64,000 nt of DNA from an uncultured Dorea sp. (GCA_910578455.1 CAJTQA010000010.1:5491-69490), one strand, 5' to 3'. Shown: positions 36,308-45,736, numbered from the stretch's first letter. Made by a program: numbers and translations. The notes: a model not told the origin generated them from the sequence alone.

Positions 36308-36401
36308 GGTGTGGCTGACTTTTTCAGCTGCTTGTGGCTGACGCCCAAAGATGCTGAGAAGCCGGCTGATGCCCGCACAAAAGCAGGAAGGGCGGAGAAG
36401 C

Positions 36402-37103
36402 ATGAATAAGGTTTTGGTTATTGATGATGACAAAGAACTTTGTGCGCTTATGAAAAAATGCGTAGAGCAGGAAAGCCTTGTTGCGGTTGTTGCTAACGGC
36501 GGCATAGAAGGGCTGCGGATATTGGAAGAAAATAAGGATACCTGTTCACTTATTATTCTTGATATTATGATGCCTGATCTGGATGGTTTTCAAGTATTGC
36601 AGCAAATACGGCGGACAAGTAATGTTCCTGTCCTTATGCTGACCGCAAAAAGCGAAGAAGAAGACAAAGTGTCCGGCTTGCGGATGGGGGCGGACGATTA
36701 CCTGACAAAGCCGTTTAGCATCAACGAGCTTATGGCACGGGTAAATTCCTTAATCCGGCGTTATACCCTGCTTAATCCTGTTTCCAGTTCTGAAACAGAC
36801 TGCATGACGTTTCAGGGGATGACGATTGACAGCCTTAACCGCCTTGTTTTTCAAGGGAATGAACAGATTGAGCTTACGGGAAAAGAATTTGACCTGCTTT
36901 CTTTTCTGGCATCAAATAAGGGTAAAGTATTTACAAAAAAGCAGATTTATACGCAGGTTTGGGCGGAAGAATATGCTTTTGACGACAGTAATATCATGTC
37001 ATTTATCAGCAAATTGAGGAAAAAAATTGAACCAGATCCGGAACATCCGTTTTACATTTTGACTGTCCGTGGCGTTGGCTACCGTTTTAACAGGGAGGCT
37101 TGA
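36402..37103 (+). CDS. OmpR-family response regulator
   Basis: 233 residues. Receiver with VIDDDKELCALM, aspartate in LIILDIMMPDLDGF, GADDYLTKPFSI; then a winged helix with IELTGKEFDLLSFLASNKGK and ILTVRGVGYRFN. ATG 36402 is preceded by GGGCGGAG. It opens a cassette with a kinase, ABC ATPase, two permeases and YxeA, so it probably activates the transporter promoter at 38.1 kb in response to peptide stress. Confidence 0.93.
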   Translation: MNKVLVIDDDKELCALMKKCVEQESLVAVVANGGIEGLRILEENKDTCSLIILDIMMPDLDGFQVLQQIRRTSNVPVLMLTAKSEEEDKVSGLRMGADDYLTKPFSINELMARVNSLIRRYTLLNPVSSSETDCMTFQGMTIDSLNRLVFQGNEQIELTGKEFDLLSFLASNKGKVFTKKQIYTQVWAEEYAFDDSNIMSFISKLRKKIEPDPEHPFYILTVRGVGYRFNREA

Positions 37104-37104
37104 C

Positions 37105-38028
37105 ATGAGTATTAACCCATTTTTATTGATTATGTTTTGCATAGCTTTGTTGGTAATCCTATTTCTTTTCACAAAACTCAGGCGTGTACGGGGGCAGTTG
37201 TCTATTATTGAGGAAGCGCTTGAAGATATAAAATCTGGGAACTTAAACCGCCGTATGCTGACTAAGAAAAATGATATGACAAGAAAAATCTGCTATGGAA
37301 TTAATGAGATTGCAATGAACAGCCAGACGCAGCTTATCAGACAAAAACAGGCTGAACAGGCATACAAGAGGTTAATGACCAGTATTTCCCACGATGTCAA
37401 AACTCCCCTTGCTTCTCTGGTCGGTTATTTGGAAGCAATAGAATGTAAGATAGTCGCAGGAGAAGAAAAAGACGAATACGTCCATGTCGCATTTGAGAAA
37501 GCCCATTACTTAAAGCATTTTGTAGAAAATCTCTTTGAGTGGGTGAAACTGGATTCCGGAGAACAGATTTTTCGTTTTGAGGTTTTAGACTTGAATGAAA
37601 CATCCCGGAACATTATAGCTGATTGGATTTCAGTTTTAGAAAACAGTAATTTTGAATATGAGTTTGATATTCCGGAAATGGAATACCTTATGCACATAGA
37701 TGTAAATGCTTATAGCCGTATCCTTAACAATCTGCTGCAGAACATGCTTATCCATAGTAAGGGAAATAAAGTGATATTCCGTATTTCAGAGAATGACAAG
37801 CAAGCCCGGATTACATTAGCGGATAATGGAAAAGGAATATCCCCCGATCATCTCCCGCATATTTTTGAAAGAATGTACCAATGTGACCAGTCACGGTCTG
37901 CAAAAGGAAATGGACTGGGCCTGTCCATCGTAAAAGAACTTGTGGCGGCACATAAAGGAACGATTGCCGCTGACAGCACTCCTGATAAGGGAACTATATT
38001 TACAATACTGTTTCCAAAATCCCTGTAA
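37105..38028 (+). CDS. Sensor histidine kinase of a peptide-resistance system
   Basis: About 307 residues. One membrane segment (residues 5-23) and hardly any outside loop, a short linker, phosphoacceptor box SISHDVKTPLASLVGYLEA, N-box RILNNLLQNMLIH, ADNGKGISPDHLPHIFERMY and GNGLGLSIVKELV. Kinases without an outer domain often sense through a partner transporter. ATG follows the regulator stop by one base, with AGGGAGG inside the upstream gene. Confidence 0.9.
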   Translation: MSINPFLLIMFCIALLVILFLFTKLRRVRGQLSIIEEALEDIKSGNLNRRMLTKKNDMTRKICYGINEIAMNSQTQLIRQKQAEQAYKRLMTSISHDVKTPLASLVGYLEAIECKIVAGEEKDEYVHVAFEKAHYLKHFVENLFEWVKLDSGEQIFRFEVLDLNETSRNIIADWISVLENSNFEYEFDIPEMEYLMHIDVNAYSRILNNLLQNMLIHSKGNKVIFRISENDKQARITLADNGKGISPDHLPHIFERMYQCDQSRSAKGNGLGLSIVKELVAAHKGTIAADSTPDKGTIFTILFPKSL

Positions 38029-38085
38029 CAATACGGGGATTTTTCAGTTTGTCAAAGTTCTGTTAGCTGTAAAAACATGAAAAAA

Positions 38086-38128
38086 GCAAGGTTACGGCAA
38101 GGTTTTGGCAAGGTTGGCGTGATAGAAT
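38086..38128 (+). promoter_or_regulatory. Three 11-bp direct repeats upstream of a -10 box
   Basis: GCAAGGTTACG, GCAAGGTTTTG and GCAAGGTTGGC are head-to-tail at 38086-38118, one helical turn each. A TAGAAT -10 box follows at 38123-38128 and no -35 consensus is needed because the repeats fill its place. This is the layout of an OmpR-type activator site and points to control of the ABC genes by the regulator encoded at 36.4 kb. Confidence 0.65.
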
Positions 38129-38135
38129 AGCAAAT

Positions 38136-38213
38136 ATGAAAAAGGAGGTAAAATCCTCTGCTCCTGCAAGGGCAGTCGCATTTTGCTCCGCAAAACAAGG
38201 AGGATTGCAATGA
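38136..38213 (+). CDS. Possible leader peptide before the ABC ATPase (25 aa)
   Basis: MKKEVKSSAPARAVAFCSAK then QGGLQ, stopping at a TGA that overlaps the ATPase ATG (ATGA). It lies at or next to the expected transcript start and has no ribosome binding site, so it could be leaderless or not translated at all. AATCCTC within it (38153-38159) can pair with the ATPase ribosome site GAGGATT, which hints at translational control. Confidence 0.3.
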   Translation: MKKEVKSSAPARAVAFCSAKQGGLQ

Positions 38214-39133
38214 GTAAATATGTAATCGAAACAAAAAATCTTACCAAACAATACGGAACACAGAAAAGCGTTGCAGATTTGAATATCCATGTAAGGCAAG
38301 GACGCATCTACGGTCTGCTAGGCAGGAACGGAGCTGGAAAGACAACGACAATGAAAATGCTGCTTGGGCTGACACAGCCCACTTACGGGAAAGTTACAAT
38401 CTGGGGAAAGCCTTTACGGACAAATGAGAAGAAACTGTTGCCCCGGATTGGCAGTCTGATTGAATCCCCCGGATTTTACCCGAACCTGACTGCCACAGAA
38501 AACCTACGCATTTTTGCAACCCTGCGGGGAGTGACGAGCCGTAATGCAATTAAAAATGCGCTTGATTTAGTGGGACTTCCCTATAAAGACAAAAAGCTGT
38601 TTTCCCAATATTCCCTTGGTATGAAACAGCGATTGGCGATTGCCCTTGCTATTATGCATGACCCGGAGCTTTTGATTTTGGACGAACCGATTAACGGTCT
38701 TGACCCGATTGGAATTGCGGAAGTGCGCTCTTTTATCCGTAACCTCTGTACTGAACGAGGGAAAACAATATTGATTTCCAGCCATATTCTTTCCGAAATT
38801 GCATTGCTGGCTGATGATATAGGCATTATAGACCACGGCGCATTATTGGAGGAAGAAAGCCTTGCAGAGCTGGAAGCAAAGAGCAGCAAATATATCCGTT
38901 TTACCGTTTCCAGTACAACACAGGCGTCGAGGATTTTAGAACGTAGCTTCCATGAAACGCATTTTACCGTACAGGACGACTACAAGATGCGTCTGCATAA
39001 TCTAGACGTTTCTGTTGGGAAAATTGTAACCGCCTTTGTCGAAAACGGCCTTACCGTATCAGAAGCCTATATCTGTGAAGAAAGCCTTGAAGATTATTTC
39101 AAGCGTGTAACAGGGGGTGAAGGAATTGCTTGA
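38210..39133 (+). CDS. ABC ATPase, lantibiotic/bacitracin-resistance type
   Basis: 307 residues. Walker A GRNGAGKTTTM, Q-loop/lid LIESPGFYPNLTATENL, signature YSLGMKQRLAIALAI, Walker B LLILDEPINGLDP, H-loop ISSHILSEI. The ESPGFYPNLTA pattern and the two small permeases that follow are typical of BcrA/LanF-type exporters that protect against bacitracin or lantibiotics. ATG follows AAGGAGG by 6 bases. Confidence 0.92.
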   Translation: MSKYVIETKNLTKQYGTQKSVADLNIHVRQGRIYGLLGRNGAGKTTTMKMLLGLTQPTYGKVTIWGKPLRTNEKKLLPRIGSLIESPGFYPNLTATENLRIFATLRGVTSRNAIKNALDLVGLPYKDKKLFSQYSLGMKQRLAIALAIMHDPELLILDEPINGLDPIGIAEVRSFIRNLCTERGKTILISSHILSEIALLADDIGIIDHGALLEEESLAELEAKSSKYIRFTVSSTTQASRILERSFHETHFTVQDDYKMRLHNLDVSVGKIVTAFVENGLTVSEAYICEESLEDYFKRVTGGEGIA

Positions 39134-39914
39134 CCTTGTAAAGTGTGAATTTGCAAAACTAAAACGTAAAAAATTTATATGGCTGGTTGTTCTTTCGGCG
39201 TTTCTATTTCCTTTACCGCTGACCGTATTGATGACAATGCCGCAGACGGCAGAACAATATGACAGTAAGATAGCGATTTTCAATGATTACTTTCAGTCGG
39301 TTATGGGCTATGGAGTAGAATTGCTTTTGCCGTGCGTGATCGGGGTGATTGCAGCCATGCTCTTTTTTATGGAGCGGGATAATGATACATTTAAAAATCT
39401 GCGTACAATTCCCATAACGAGCACACAGATGATTTTGGCAAAGATTATTATCCTGTTCTTTTTTGGAATTGTTTTTAGTCTGACATCGGCTATTATATCA
39501 ATTCTGTGCGGCGGGCTGATTGCAGAAGTAAACAGTATTACTTACAGATTATTCTTTGCGCTGGAAATGGGGATTTTTATTACAGCGGGAACGCTGCCGT
39601 TAATCGTCCTTGTTGTTTTCTTTAGCAAGAACTATATATTTTCTGTTTTATTGTGTGTTTTTTACAGTGTTTTAAGTTTGACGGCCGAATCATCTTTTGG
39701 CGCACTGCCTAAAGTGATGTGCTGGCTAATGCCAATTCCGCTTACAACTCTGTGGAGCGCAGGAAATTTAATTGCACATGGCGCTATGGACGGTGTTGGG
39801 GTGTTGGAAAATTTAATTCCGACTACATTTCAGACAATCATTATTTTAGCCGTTATCGCTTTGCTTTCCGTTATAGTGATTGATTATATGTATAAAAAGA
39901 GAGGGGATGAATGA
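39126..39914 (+). CDS. ABC-2 permease, LanE/BcrB type (first)
   Basis: About 262 residues with six helices. The N-terminus (LVKCEFAKLKRKKFIWLVVL) is the usual E-x-x-K-L-K-R start of lantibiotic-immunity permeases. TTG 39126 lies 8 bases from GGGGG and gives the family N-terminus; GTG 39117 would sit on the ribosome site. The start overlaps the ATPase stop. Together with the next gene it forms the membrane channel of the exporter. Confidence 0.85.
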   Translation: MLDLVKCEFAKLKRKKFIWLVVLSAFLFPLPLTVLMTMPQTAEQYDSKIAIFNDYFQSVMGYGVELLLPCVIGVIAAMLFFMERDNDTFKNLRTIPITSTQMILAKIIILFFFGIVFSLTSAIISILCGGLIAEVNSITYRLFFALEMGIFITAGTLPLIVLVVFFSKNYIFSVLLCVFYSVLSLTAESSFGALPKVMCWLMPIPLTTLWSAGNLIAHGAMDGVGVLENLIPTTFQTIIILAVIALLSVIVIDYMYKKRGDE

Positions 39915-39915
39915 T

Positions 39916-40695
39916 ATGTTTCGCATGGCTAAGACCGAAATATGGAAATTAAAGCGGTATCATATGATATGGGCAGGTGTTTTCCTGATGCTGCTCTCTG
40001 TTGTATTAACGCTTTTTTCCACAACCGCATTGGACGGAACGGTTTGGACATTTTCTTTTTTTACAGAACAGGTAATCAAAAATAATGCCACAACGATTTT
40101 CCCCATGTGCATTGCCCTCATTGCCGGATATATCATAGCAAGGGAAGGGAAAGACAATACGCTGAAAAGTATTATGACTATTCCTGTTCCTTATAGCAGC
40201 CTGTTGTGGGGGAAACTGCTTGTATGTGCGCTGCTTTCTTTGTTTTTTGGGCTGGTAAGTGCGACATTCACGGTAATTGCCGTTTTTGTGATGGGATTTT
40301 CGGGAATGTCTGTAACATCAGTATTACAGACATTTATTCAGATTACTTTCAACTGTCTGTTTTTGTATATTGCAGTCATGCCTGTAATTGCATTCGCTGC
40401 CCGTATACCAAACGGACATATGCTTGGAACAATTATTGCTTTTGTTTATGGTTATGGCGGTATGTTTGCCTCTGGAAATGTTACGTTAGCAAATGTTTAT
40501 CCTGTTACTGCAAGTTTAGGCTTAATCAGTTACAGAAGCTACGATCCGGCTGTACATTGGAATGTGTTAATCTGTCTGATTAGTATGATTGTCGTATTGA
40601 TGCTTGCTGCTGTTTTCGTATTCACGGCAAAAGGAAATGTGCCAGTCAAGGCAGCAAAAAAGCACAAAAAAACAATAACAAAAAAAGGTTGGTAA
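39916..40695 (+). CDS. ABC-2 permease, LanG/BcrB type (second)
   Basis: About 259 residues with six helices, beginning MFRMAKTEIWKLKRYHMIWA, again the E-x-x-K-L-K-R pattern, and with AREGKDNTLKSIMTIPVPYS after helix 2 as in the family. Starts one base after the stop of the first permease. A lysine-rich tail (KAAKKHKKTITKK) ends the protein in the cytoplasm. Confidence 0.87.
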   Translation: MFRMAKTEIWKLKRYHMIWAGVFLMLLSVVLTLFSTTALDGTVWTFSFFTEQVIKNNATTIFPMCIALIAGYIIAREGKDNTLKSIMTIPVPYSSLLWGKLLVCALLSLFFGLVSATFTVIAVFVMGFSGMSVTSVLQTFIQITFNCLFLYIAVMPVIAFAARIPNGHMLGTIIAFVYGYGGMFASGNVTLANVYPVTASLGLISYRSYDPAVHWNVLICLISMIVVLMLAAVFVFTAKGNVPVKAAKKHKKTITKKGW

Positions 40696-40710
40696 GCGGA
40701 GGATATAGGA

Positions 40711-41094
40711 ATGAAGAGAAAATTGACTAACGGGATTGCAGCAGTTGTAATACTTATTGTAGGTTTTATTGGTTTTTGTATGTGGTTCCTTTCGGGAACT
40801 GGCAGCACATACTATTATTCACAGATTGATAACAGTAAAATAGAACAGACCGAATCAAAAAGCGGCGTAATTAACTTTAGTGGAAGTATGGATTACTCAT
40901 ACACTTTATTTTCTTACGATGAGAATGGAAAAGGAAAAGACATTACATTCGGAACATCAAAGGAATTGAAAGAGGGAGCTTTTATCCGTTTAACGGTAAT
41001 GCCGATCCGAGGTGTTCTTGAATGGAAAGAGGTGCAATATGATGAACTTCCTGCCGCTGTGCAAAATGACCTATCACCTGTTTCGTGGCAGTAA
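40711..41094 (+). CDS. YxeA-family small secreted/anchored protein
   Basis: 127 residues: one N-terminal membrane anchor (about 8-28), then an outside domain with STYYYSQIDNSKIE and MDYSYTLFSYDENGKGKDIT, and the tail EWKEVQYDELP, typical of YxeA (DUF1093). Such genes often lie beside peptide-sensing ABC transporters; function unknown. It follows the second permease by 15 bases and probably belongs to the same transcript. Confidence 0.8.
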   Translation: MKRKLTNGIAAVVILIVGFIGFCMWFLSGTGSTYYYSQIDNSKIEQTESKSGVINFSGSMDYSYTLFSYDENGKGKDITFGTSKELKEGAFIRLTVMPIRGVLEWKEVQYDELPAAVQNDLSPVSWQ

Positions 41095-41112
41095 TCCCGA
41101 AAACAGCAGTGA

Positions 41113-41712
41113 ATTAAAAAAAGACTTCTGGCAGAGATTGTAGCGTTAAACGATGGGGAGATATTTGTGAACTGGCAGGATCAGGCTATTAAAGATAAAA
41201 TAAAGAACTATGAAGATATTTATATTCCTTATGATGGAAACGAACTGTATGCTGCCCGCCGGTGGGAATTTTACCCTTACGCAAAACAGACGCAGTTTGA
41301 TGTCCAGATGGAGGCGGGCGCAGTTTACCTGATTCTAATTTTCTTTATTGCCGTTATCGCATGCGTATCGGCAACGATGATAATGGGATTAAAAATTGCA
41401 GGAACGATAATGCAGGATACAGAAAGTTATAAGAAAGCGATGTATCTTGGGCTAAAAGAAAATGACCTGAAAAAGCTGATTCGGAAACAGATAGGGTTAA
41501 TTTATTTTTTCCCTGTAATATGCGGCTGTGCCACAGCATCTTTTGTGATAAACCGCTTTATGGAGGCATCTTCTATCATACATGTCCGTGAGATTACGCT
41601 GGCTGCTATTGGAATATCGTTAATGGTAATCTTAATACAACTTATCATTTTCTTTTTCCTTCAGAAGAAACTGGTTGTTTCGACATCTGAGATAGTATAT
41701 GAAAGCAGATGA
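41113..41712 (+). pseudogene. C-terminal remnant of an FtsX/BceB-type permease
   Basis: The frame opens after a TGA at 41110 and encodes about 199 residues matching only the last third of an FtsX-like ABC permease: an outside segment, then helices LILIFFIAVIACVSATMIMG, YFFPVICGCATASF and LMVILIQLIIFFFL, with the loop SYKKAMYLGLKENDLKKLIR. A full protein has 600 or more residues, and no ATPase of the BceA type is next to it. A GTG at 41167 with GGGGAG in front could still start a short product. Confidence 0.65.
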
Positions 41713-41879
41713 CGGGATCGGAATACACGATAATATGTGGTATTTGCGGAATAGAGGGTCTTGTTATAAACATTACTATCATAGATACCCAGATTTTGTT
41801 CCATGTAATTGGAGCAGTATTGCTTATTCTGATGGTCATAATGAGGGCTGCCAAGTTTTGGACAGCCCTAAAGGAATGA
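41709..41879 (+). CDS. Small hydrophobic ORF after the FtsX remnant (56 aa)
   Basis: Starts MTGSEYTIICGICGIEGLVI, overlaps the remnant's stop (ATGA) and has a hydrophobic segment LFHVIGAVLLILMVIMRAAK. No ribosome site of its own is visible except through coupling. It may be a real small membrane protein or another piece of a decayed gene; I do not recognise it. Confidence 0.3.
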   Translation: MTGSEYTIICGICGIEGLVINITIIDTQILFHVIGAVLLILMVIMRAAKFWTALKE

Positions 41880-41885
41880 TGCCTT

Positions 41886-43103
41886 CTAAGGTTTCGCGGA
41901 AAAAACCTCAAGGCTTCTCTTAAGTATTCCGTTCATATATGCGATTGCAGTTCCGTAATTCGTAATGGGAACGACTGCATCTTCGGCGCATTTCATTCGG
42001 TATTTCATTTCCCGTTCATTTAACGTGCATCCGCCGCAGTGGATGATAAGGCGGTATTTATCTAACTCCAGCGGAAATTCTGTTCCGCTGGTAAACTCAA
42101 AGTTCAAATCTTTTCCCGTAAAGTTTTTAAGCCAGGCAGGCAGCTTAACTGTGCCGATATCATCGCATTGGCGGTGATGGGTACAGCCCTCGGATATAAG
42201 GATGGTGTCGCCGTCCGTAAGGCTGTCAATAAATTCTGCGCCTTTCACCAGCATATTAAGATTTCCCTTATATCTTGCAAATAATATGGAAAATGAGGTC
42301 AGCAAAACATTGTCCGGAACAATCTTTGCCACTGTCGGAAAAGCCTGGCTGTCTGTGATAACAAGAGCCGGAGGGTTCCCGAGCTTTTTCAGCGTGTCTT
42401 CAAGTTCTGTCTCGCGCACCGTGACAGAAACCGCGCCTGCCTCCAAAAGATCCCGGATGGTCTGCTGCTGCGGAAGGATAAGCCTGCCTTTCGGTGCGGC
42501 TTTGTCGATTGGTACGACAAGTACAACAAAATCCATAGAAGAAACCAGGTCACGGACGATATGCCGTTTTGATTCGTCCGAGGGAACCAGGCGGGCGATG
42601 CGCTCTTTAAGCTCATGAATCTGAGATTTGTCAAAAGCGCTGACCCACAGGAAATCTTCACTGTTTTCAGTATTCGTTTTTCCATGTAAGGAATCTGCAT
42701 GGTCGGGAAAAAGGTCAGACTTGTTAAGTACAACCAGATAAGGTATCTTTTTCTCCTTGATCCGATTCAGAATCTTTGCATCCTCTGTTGTCATCCCGGC
42801 AGAGCCGTCCACAACGAGAAGGGCAATGTCCGTCTTATTGAGCATCTGGTAAGCTTTCTGCACCCGCAGCTTACCAAGATCCCCTTCATCATCAAGCCCC
42901 GGAGTGTCAATCATCACGACAGGTCCCAGCGGAAGAAGTTCCATCGCCTTGAGAACCGGGTCGGTGGTCGTTCCCTTCCGGTCAGACACGATTGCCAGAG
43001 ATTGTCCTGTCAGCGCGTTGACGAGGCTGGATTTCCCGGCATTTCGCCTCCCGAAAATCCCAATATGAACCCGTTCAGAAGATGGTATACTATTCAAACT
43101 CAT
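41886..43103 (-). CDS. hydF: [FeFe]-hydrogenase maturation GTPase HydF
   Basis: 405 residues. P-loop GRRNAGKSSLVNALTG, switch DTPGLDDEGDL, NKSD in VVLNKSDLFP; then a dimerisation domain and a C-terminal cluster domain with ISEGCTHHRQCDDIG and IIHCGGCTLNE supplying the histidine/cysteine ligands of its [4Fe-4S] cluster. It is the scaffold on which the 2Fe subcluster of the H-cluster is built. Last gene of hydE-hydG-hydF; no hydrogenase structural gene lies in the window. Confidence 0.95.
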   Translation of the reverse strand: MSLNSIPSSERVHIGIFGRRNAGKSSLVNALTGQSLAIVSDRKGTTTDPVLKAMELLPLGPVVMIDTPGLDDEGDLGKLRVQKAYQMLNKTDIALLVVDGSAGMTTEDAKILNRIKEKKIPYLVVLNKSDLFPDHADSLHGKTNTENSEDFLWVSAFDKSQIHELKERIARLVPSDESKRHIVRDLVSSMDFVVLVVPIDKAAPKGRLILPQQQTIRDLLEAGAVSVTVRETELEDTLKKLGNPPALVITDSQAFPTVAKIVPDNVLLTSFSILFARYKGNLNMLVKGAEFIDSLTDGDTILISEGCTHHRQCDDIGTVKLPAWLKNFTGKDLNFEFTSGTEFPLELDKYRLIIHCGGCTLNEREMKYRMKCAEDAVVPITNYGTAIAYMNGILKRSLEVFSAKP

Positions 43104-43133
43104 ATTAAAAACTCCTTATCATTCACAAAACAC

Positions 43134-44555
43134 TTAAAAGCGGAAATCCCGTCTGTTATTTTCACGGATAAGTTTCAGATTTTCCAGTACAGTCTGTCTT
43201 GCCTTTTCGTTTGGAACATTCAGCACTTCTTTGTCAATCAGTTTGTCTCCCAGCGCTTTTGTTGCCGGAGACGCATAATCCATCAGGTATTCTTCCAGGG
43301 TCATCAGTGCGTTTGGATGGCAGCAGTTCTGAATCTGCCCTTTTTTGCACAGTGACATAAAGCGGTCGCCTGTTCGGCCTTCCCGGTAACATGCCGTACA
43401 GAAACTTGGGATATAATCCATCTCCATCAGCCAGTGTACAACTTCATCGAGGGTGCGCCCGTCGATAACGTCGAACTGCTCAGACTTTTCGTCCTCCGGC
43501 TCCGGCTCGCAGTAGCCGCCCACGCTGGTCTTAGAGCCTCCGCTGATCTGGGAGATGCCAAGGTGCAGCACCCGCTCCCTTGTCTTCTGGCTCTCTCTTG
43601 TAGAGATGATCATGCCGGTGTAAGGAACGGCGATTCGGATACAGGCAACGATTTTCGCAAAGGTGTCGTCGTCAATCCCGTTTGTAAATGAGCTTGCGTC
43701 GATGTCGTCCGCGTTTCTGAGCCTCGGGACGCTGATGGTGTGGGGGCCTACGCCGAAAGCAGCTTCTAAATGCTCCGCGTGCATAAGCAGCCCGGCAAAT
43801 TCATAGCGGTACTTGTCAAGGCCGAAGAGAACGCCGATTCCCACGTCGTCAATGCCGCCCTCCATGGCGCGGTCCATGGCCTCGGTGTGATAGTCGTAAT
43901 CATGTTTCGGCCCTGTGGGGTGGAGCGTCAGGTAGCTCTCCTTGTGGTAGGTCTCCTGGAACAGGATATAAGTGCCGATTTCCGCCTCCTTAAGCAGTCG
44001 GTAGTTGTCTGCGGTGGTGGCGGCGATATTGATGTTGACACGGCGGATGGCGCCGTTTTTATGCTTGATGTCATATACCGTTTTAATGCTGTCAAGATAA
44101 TATTCCATGGTATTATGCACCGGGTCTTCCCCCGCCTCTAAAGCCAGCCGCTTATGCCCCATGTCCTGCAAAGCAATAACCTCCCGGCGTATGTCCTCCT
44201 GGGATAGCTGCTTTCGCGGGATATGCTTATTTGTTGCGTGGTACGGGCAGTAAGTGCAGCCGTTGATGCAGTAGTTGGAAAGGTATAACGGCGCAAAGAG
44301 AACGATGCGGTTTCCGTAGAAATCTTTTTTTATCTGCTCCGCCAGCCGGAAGATTTTTTCATTTAATTCCGGGCTGTCGCAGGCCAGCAGTACAGATGCC
44401 TCCCGATGGGTCAGCCCTTTGCGGTTTTCAGCCTTTTTTATGATGGATTCCACAAGCGTTAAATTATCTTTGTTCAAGTCCGCGTAGGCCAGGGTGTCCA
44501 GAATCTCCTCATGGTTGATAAAATCGTCAGCATGTTTTGAATTTACGTCGTACAT
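43134..44555 (-). CDS. hydG: [FeFe]-hydrogenase maturase HydG (radical SAM tyrosine lyase)
   Basis: 473 residues. Radical SAM motif SNYCINGCTYCPYHATNK (C-x3-C-x2-C), and a C-terminal second cluster site FCTACYREGRTGDRFM plus QNCCHP. HydG cleaves tyrosine to p-cresol and makes the CO and cyanide ligands for the H-cluster. GGAGG precedes the ATG. It follows hydE after 82 bases and precedes hydF by 30. Confidence 0.96.
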   Translation of the reverse strand: MYDVNSKHADDFINHEEILDTLAYADLNKDNLTLVESIIKKAENRKGLTHREASVLLACDSPELNEKIFRLAEQIKKDFYGNRIVLFAPLYLSNYCINGCTYCPYHATNKHIPRKQLSQEDIRREVIALQDMGHKRLALEAGEDPVHNTMEYYLDSIKTVYDIKHKNGAIRRVNINIAATTADNYRLLKEAEIGTYILFQETYHKESYLTLHPTGPKHDYDYHTEAMDRAMEGGIDDVGIGVLFGLDKYRYEFAGLLMHAEHLEAAFGVGPHTISVPRLRNADDIDASSFTNGIDDDTFAKIVACIRIAVPYTGMIISTRESQKTRERVLHLGISQISGGSKTSVGGYCEPEPEDEKSEQFDVIDGRTLDEVVHWLMEMDYIPSFCTACYREGRTGDRFMSLCKKGQIQNCCHPNALMTLEEYLMDYASPATKALGDKLIDKEVLNVPNEKARQTVLENLKLIRENNRRDFRF

Positions 44556-44637
44556 GGTGTACCTCCTTATAAAATAATACGTATATTTATCTGTTGAAAT
44601 ATGTTTTGCCCCTATTTCGTCCTTAAAAAAGGAAGAG

Positions 44638-45687
44638 TTAGAGGTTCAGGGAATCCCCTCTGGCGGTTACTGTGCGGTAACCGATGGCATTTATTCTCTT
44701 TTCCAGGCAGTCACGGCACTGTGCCGACTCCTCTCCGGTACAGATTTTGTTGTCGTAGAGAAGATAATCTCCCCGCACGCTTTTTGGGGAAAGATTTGGC
44801 ATTACGACATTGGCGCCTGCAAGAATTCCCAGCTCCCGCCCCTCCGGGTGGATGGTTCCTAAGGCTGTCGTGGCGGGAAGGAGAACTTTTGGCAGCATCA
44901 GGCGGATGCATCCCAGCAAAAACAAGGTCAGCTCAAGCGTTCCGGCAGGCTCATTTTTAAAGGGTGTATCCCGGTGGGGGATAAACGGGCCGATTCCTAC
45001 CATCTGCGGGTTCAGCTCTTTTAAGAAAATCATGTCTTCGGCGAGAAGTTCCGGCGTCTGGTAAGGCGTGCCTATCATGAATCCGGTTCCCACCTGATAC
45101 CCGATATCTTTCAGGTTCCAGAGGCACTGCCTGCGTTTTTTTGCACTTAGTGACGGGGGGTGGAGCATGGAATAGTGGCTGTCATTGCGGGTTTCATGGC
45201 GCAGAAGATATCGGTTGGCTCCCGCGTCAAAAAATGTCCTGTAGCTTGCCTTGCTCCACTCGCCTGCAGAAAGTGTGATGGCGCAGTCCGGGAAGTCCTT
45301 GCGAATCCTTCGGACAAGATTTGCAAGCCTTGCCTCGGTGAACGCGGCGTCTTCGCCGCTCTGGAGGACGAAGGTACGGAATCCAAGGCCGTATCCTTCG
45401 TGACAACAGGAAAGGATAGTGTCCTCGTCAAGACGGTAACGGCGGGCAGCCCGGTTGCTCCTGCGGATGCCGCAGTAGAGGCAGTCGTTCTTGCAATAGT
45501 TGGAGAACTCGATAAGCCCCCGCAGGAAGATGTCCTTGCCGTAGCAGCGTTCCTGTTCTTCTCTCGCCAGCGAAAACAGGTATTCCGAAAGCTTTGGCGA
45601 CCGGTTTTTAATGAGGACGGCCCACTCTTTGGCGGAGAGAGCACGCTCTTTCTTTAGTTTGTCAATTAGTGTGATATATCTGTCCAT
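44638..45687 (-). CDS. hydE: [FeFe]-hydrogenase maturase HydE (radical SAM)
   Basis: 349 residues. Radical SAM motif FSNYCKNDCLYCGIRRSN, then FVLQSGEDAAFTEARL and YQVGTGFMIGTPYQTPELLA. HydE takes part in making the dithiomethylamine-bridged 2Fe unit. AGGAG precedes the ATG. It is the first gene of the maturase operon, with a promoter and a structured terminator-bearing leader upstream. Confidence 0.95.
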   Translation of the reverse strand: MDRYITLIDKLKKERALSAKEWAVLIKNRSPKLSEYLFSLAREEQERCYGKDIFLRGLIEFSNYCKNDCLYCGIRRSNRAARRYRLDEDTILSCCHEGYGLGFRTFVLQSGEDAAFTEARLANLVRRIRKDFPDCAITLSAGEWSKASYRTFFDAGANRYLLRHETRNDSHYSMLHPPSLSAKKRRQCLWNLKDIGYQVGTGFMIGTPYQTPELLAEDMIFLKELNPQMVGIGPFIPHRDTPFKNEPAGTLELTLFLLGCIRLMLPKVLLPATTALGTIHPEGRELGILAGANVVMPNLSPKSVRGDYLLYDNKICTGEESAQCRDCLEKRINAIGYRTVTARGDSLNL

Positions 45688-45736
45688 AAGTCTCCTGCAG
45701 CCTGGCTGTATATATTGCGCGCGGCTTAACGGGCAT

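Noticed and set aside
38086..38118. Three 11-bp repeats as a CRISPR-like or satellite array
   Set aside because: Only three short head-to-tail units directly upstream of a -10 box; an activator site explains them better.
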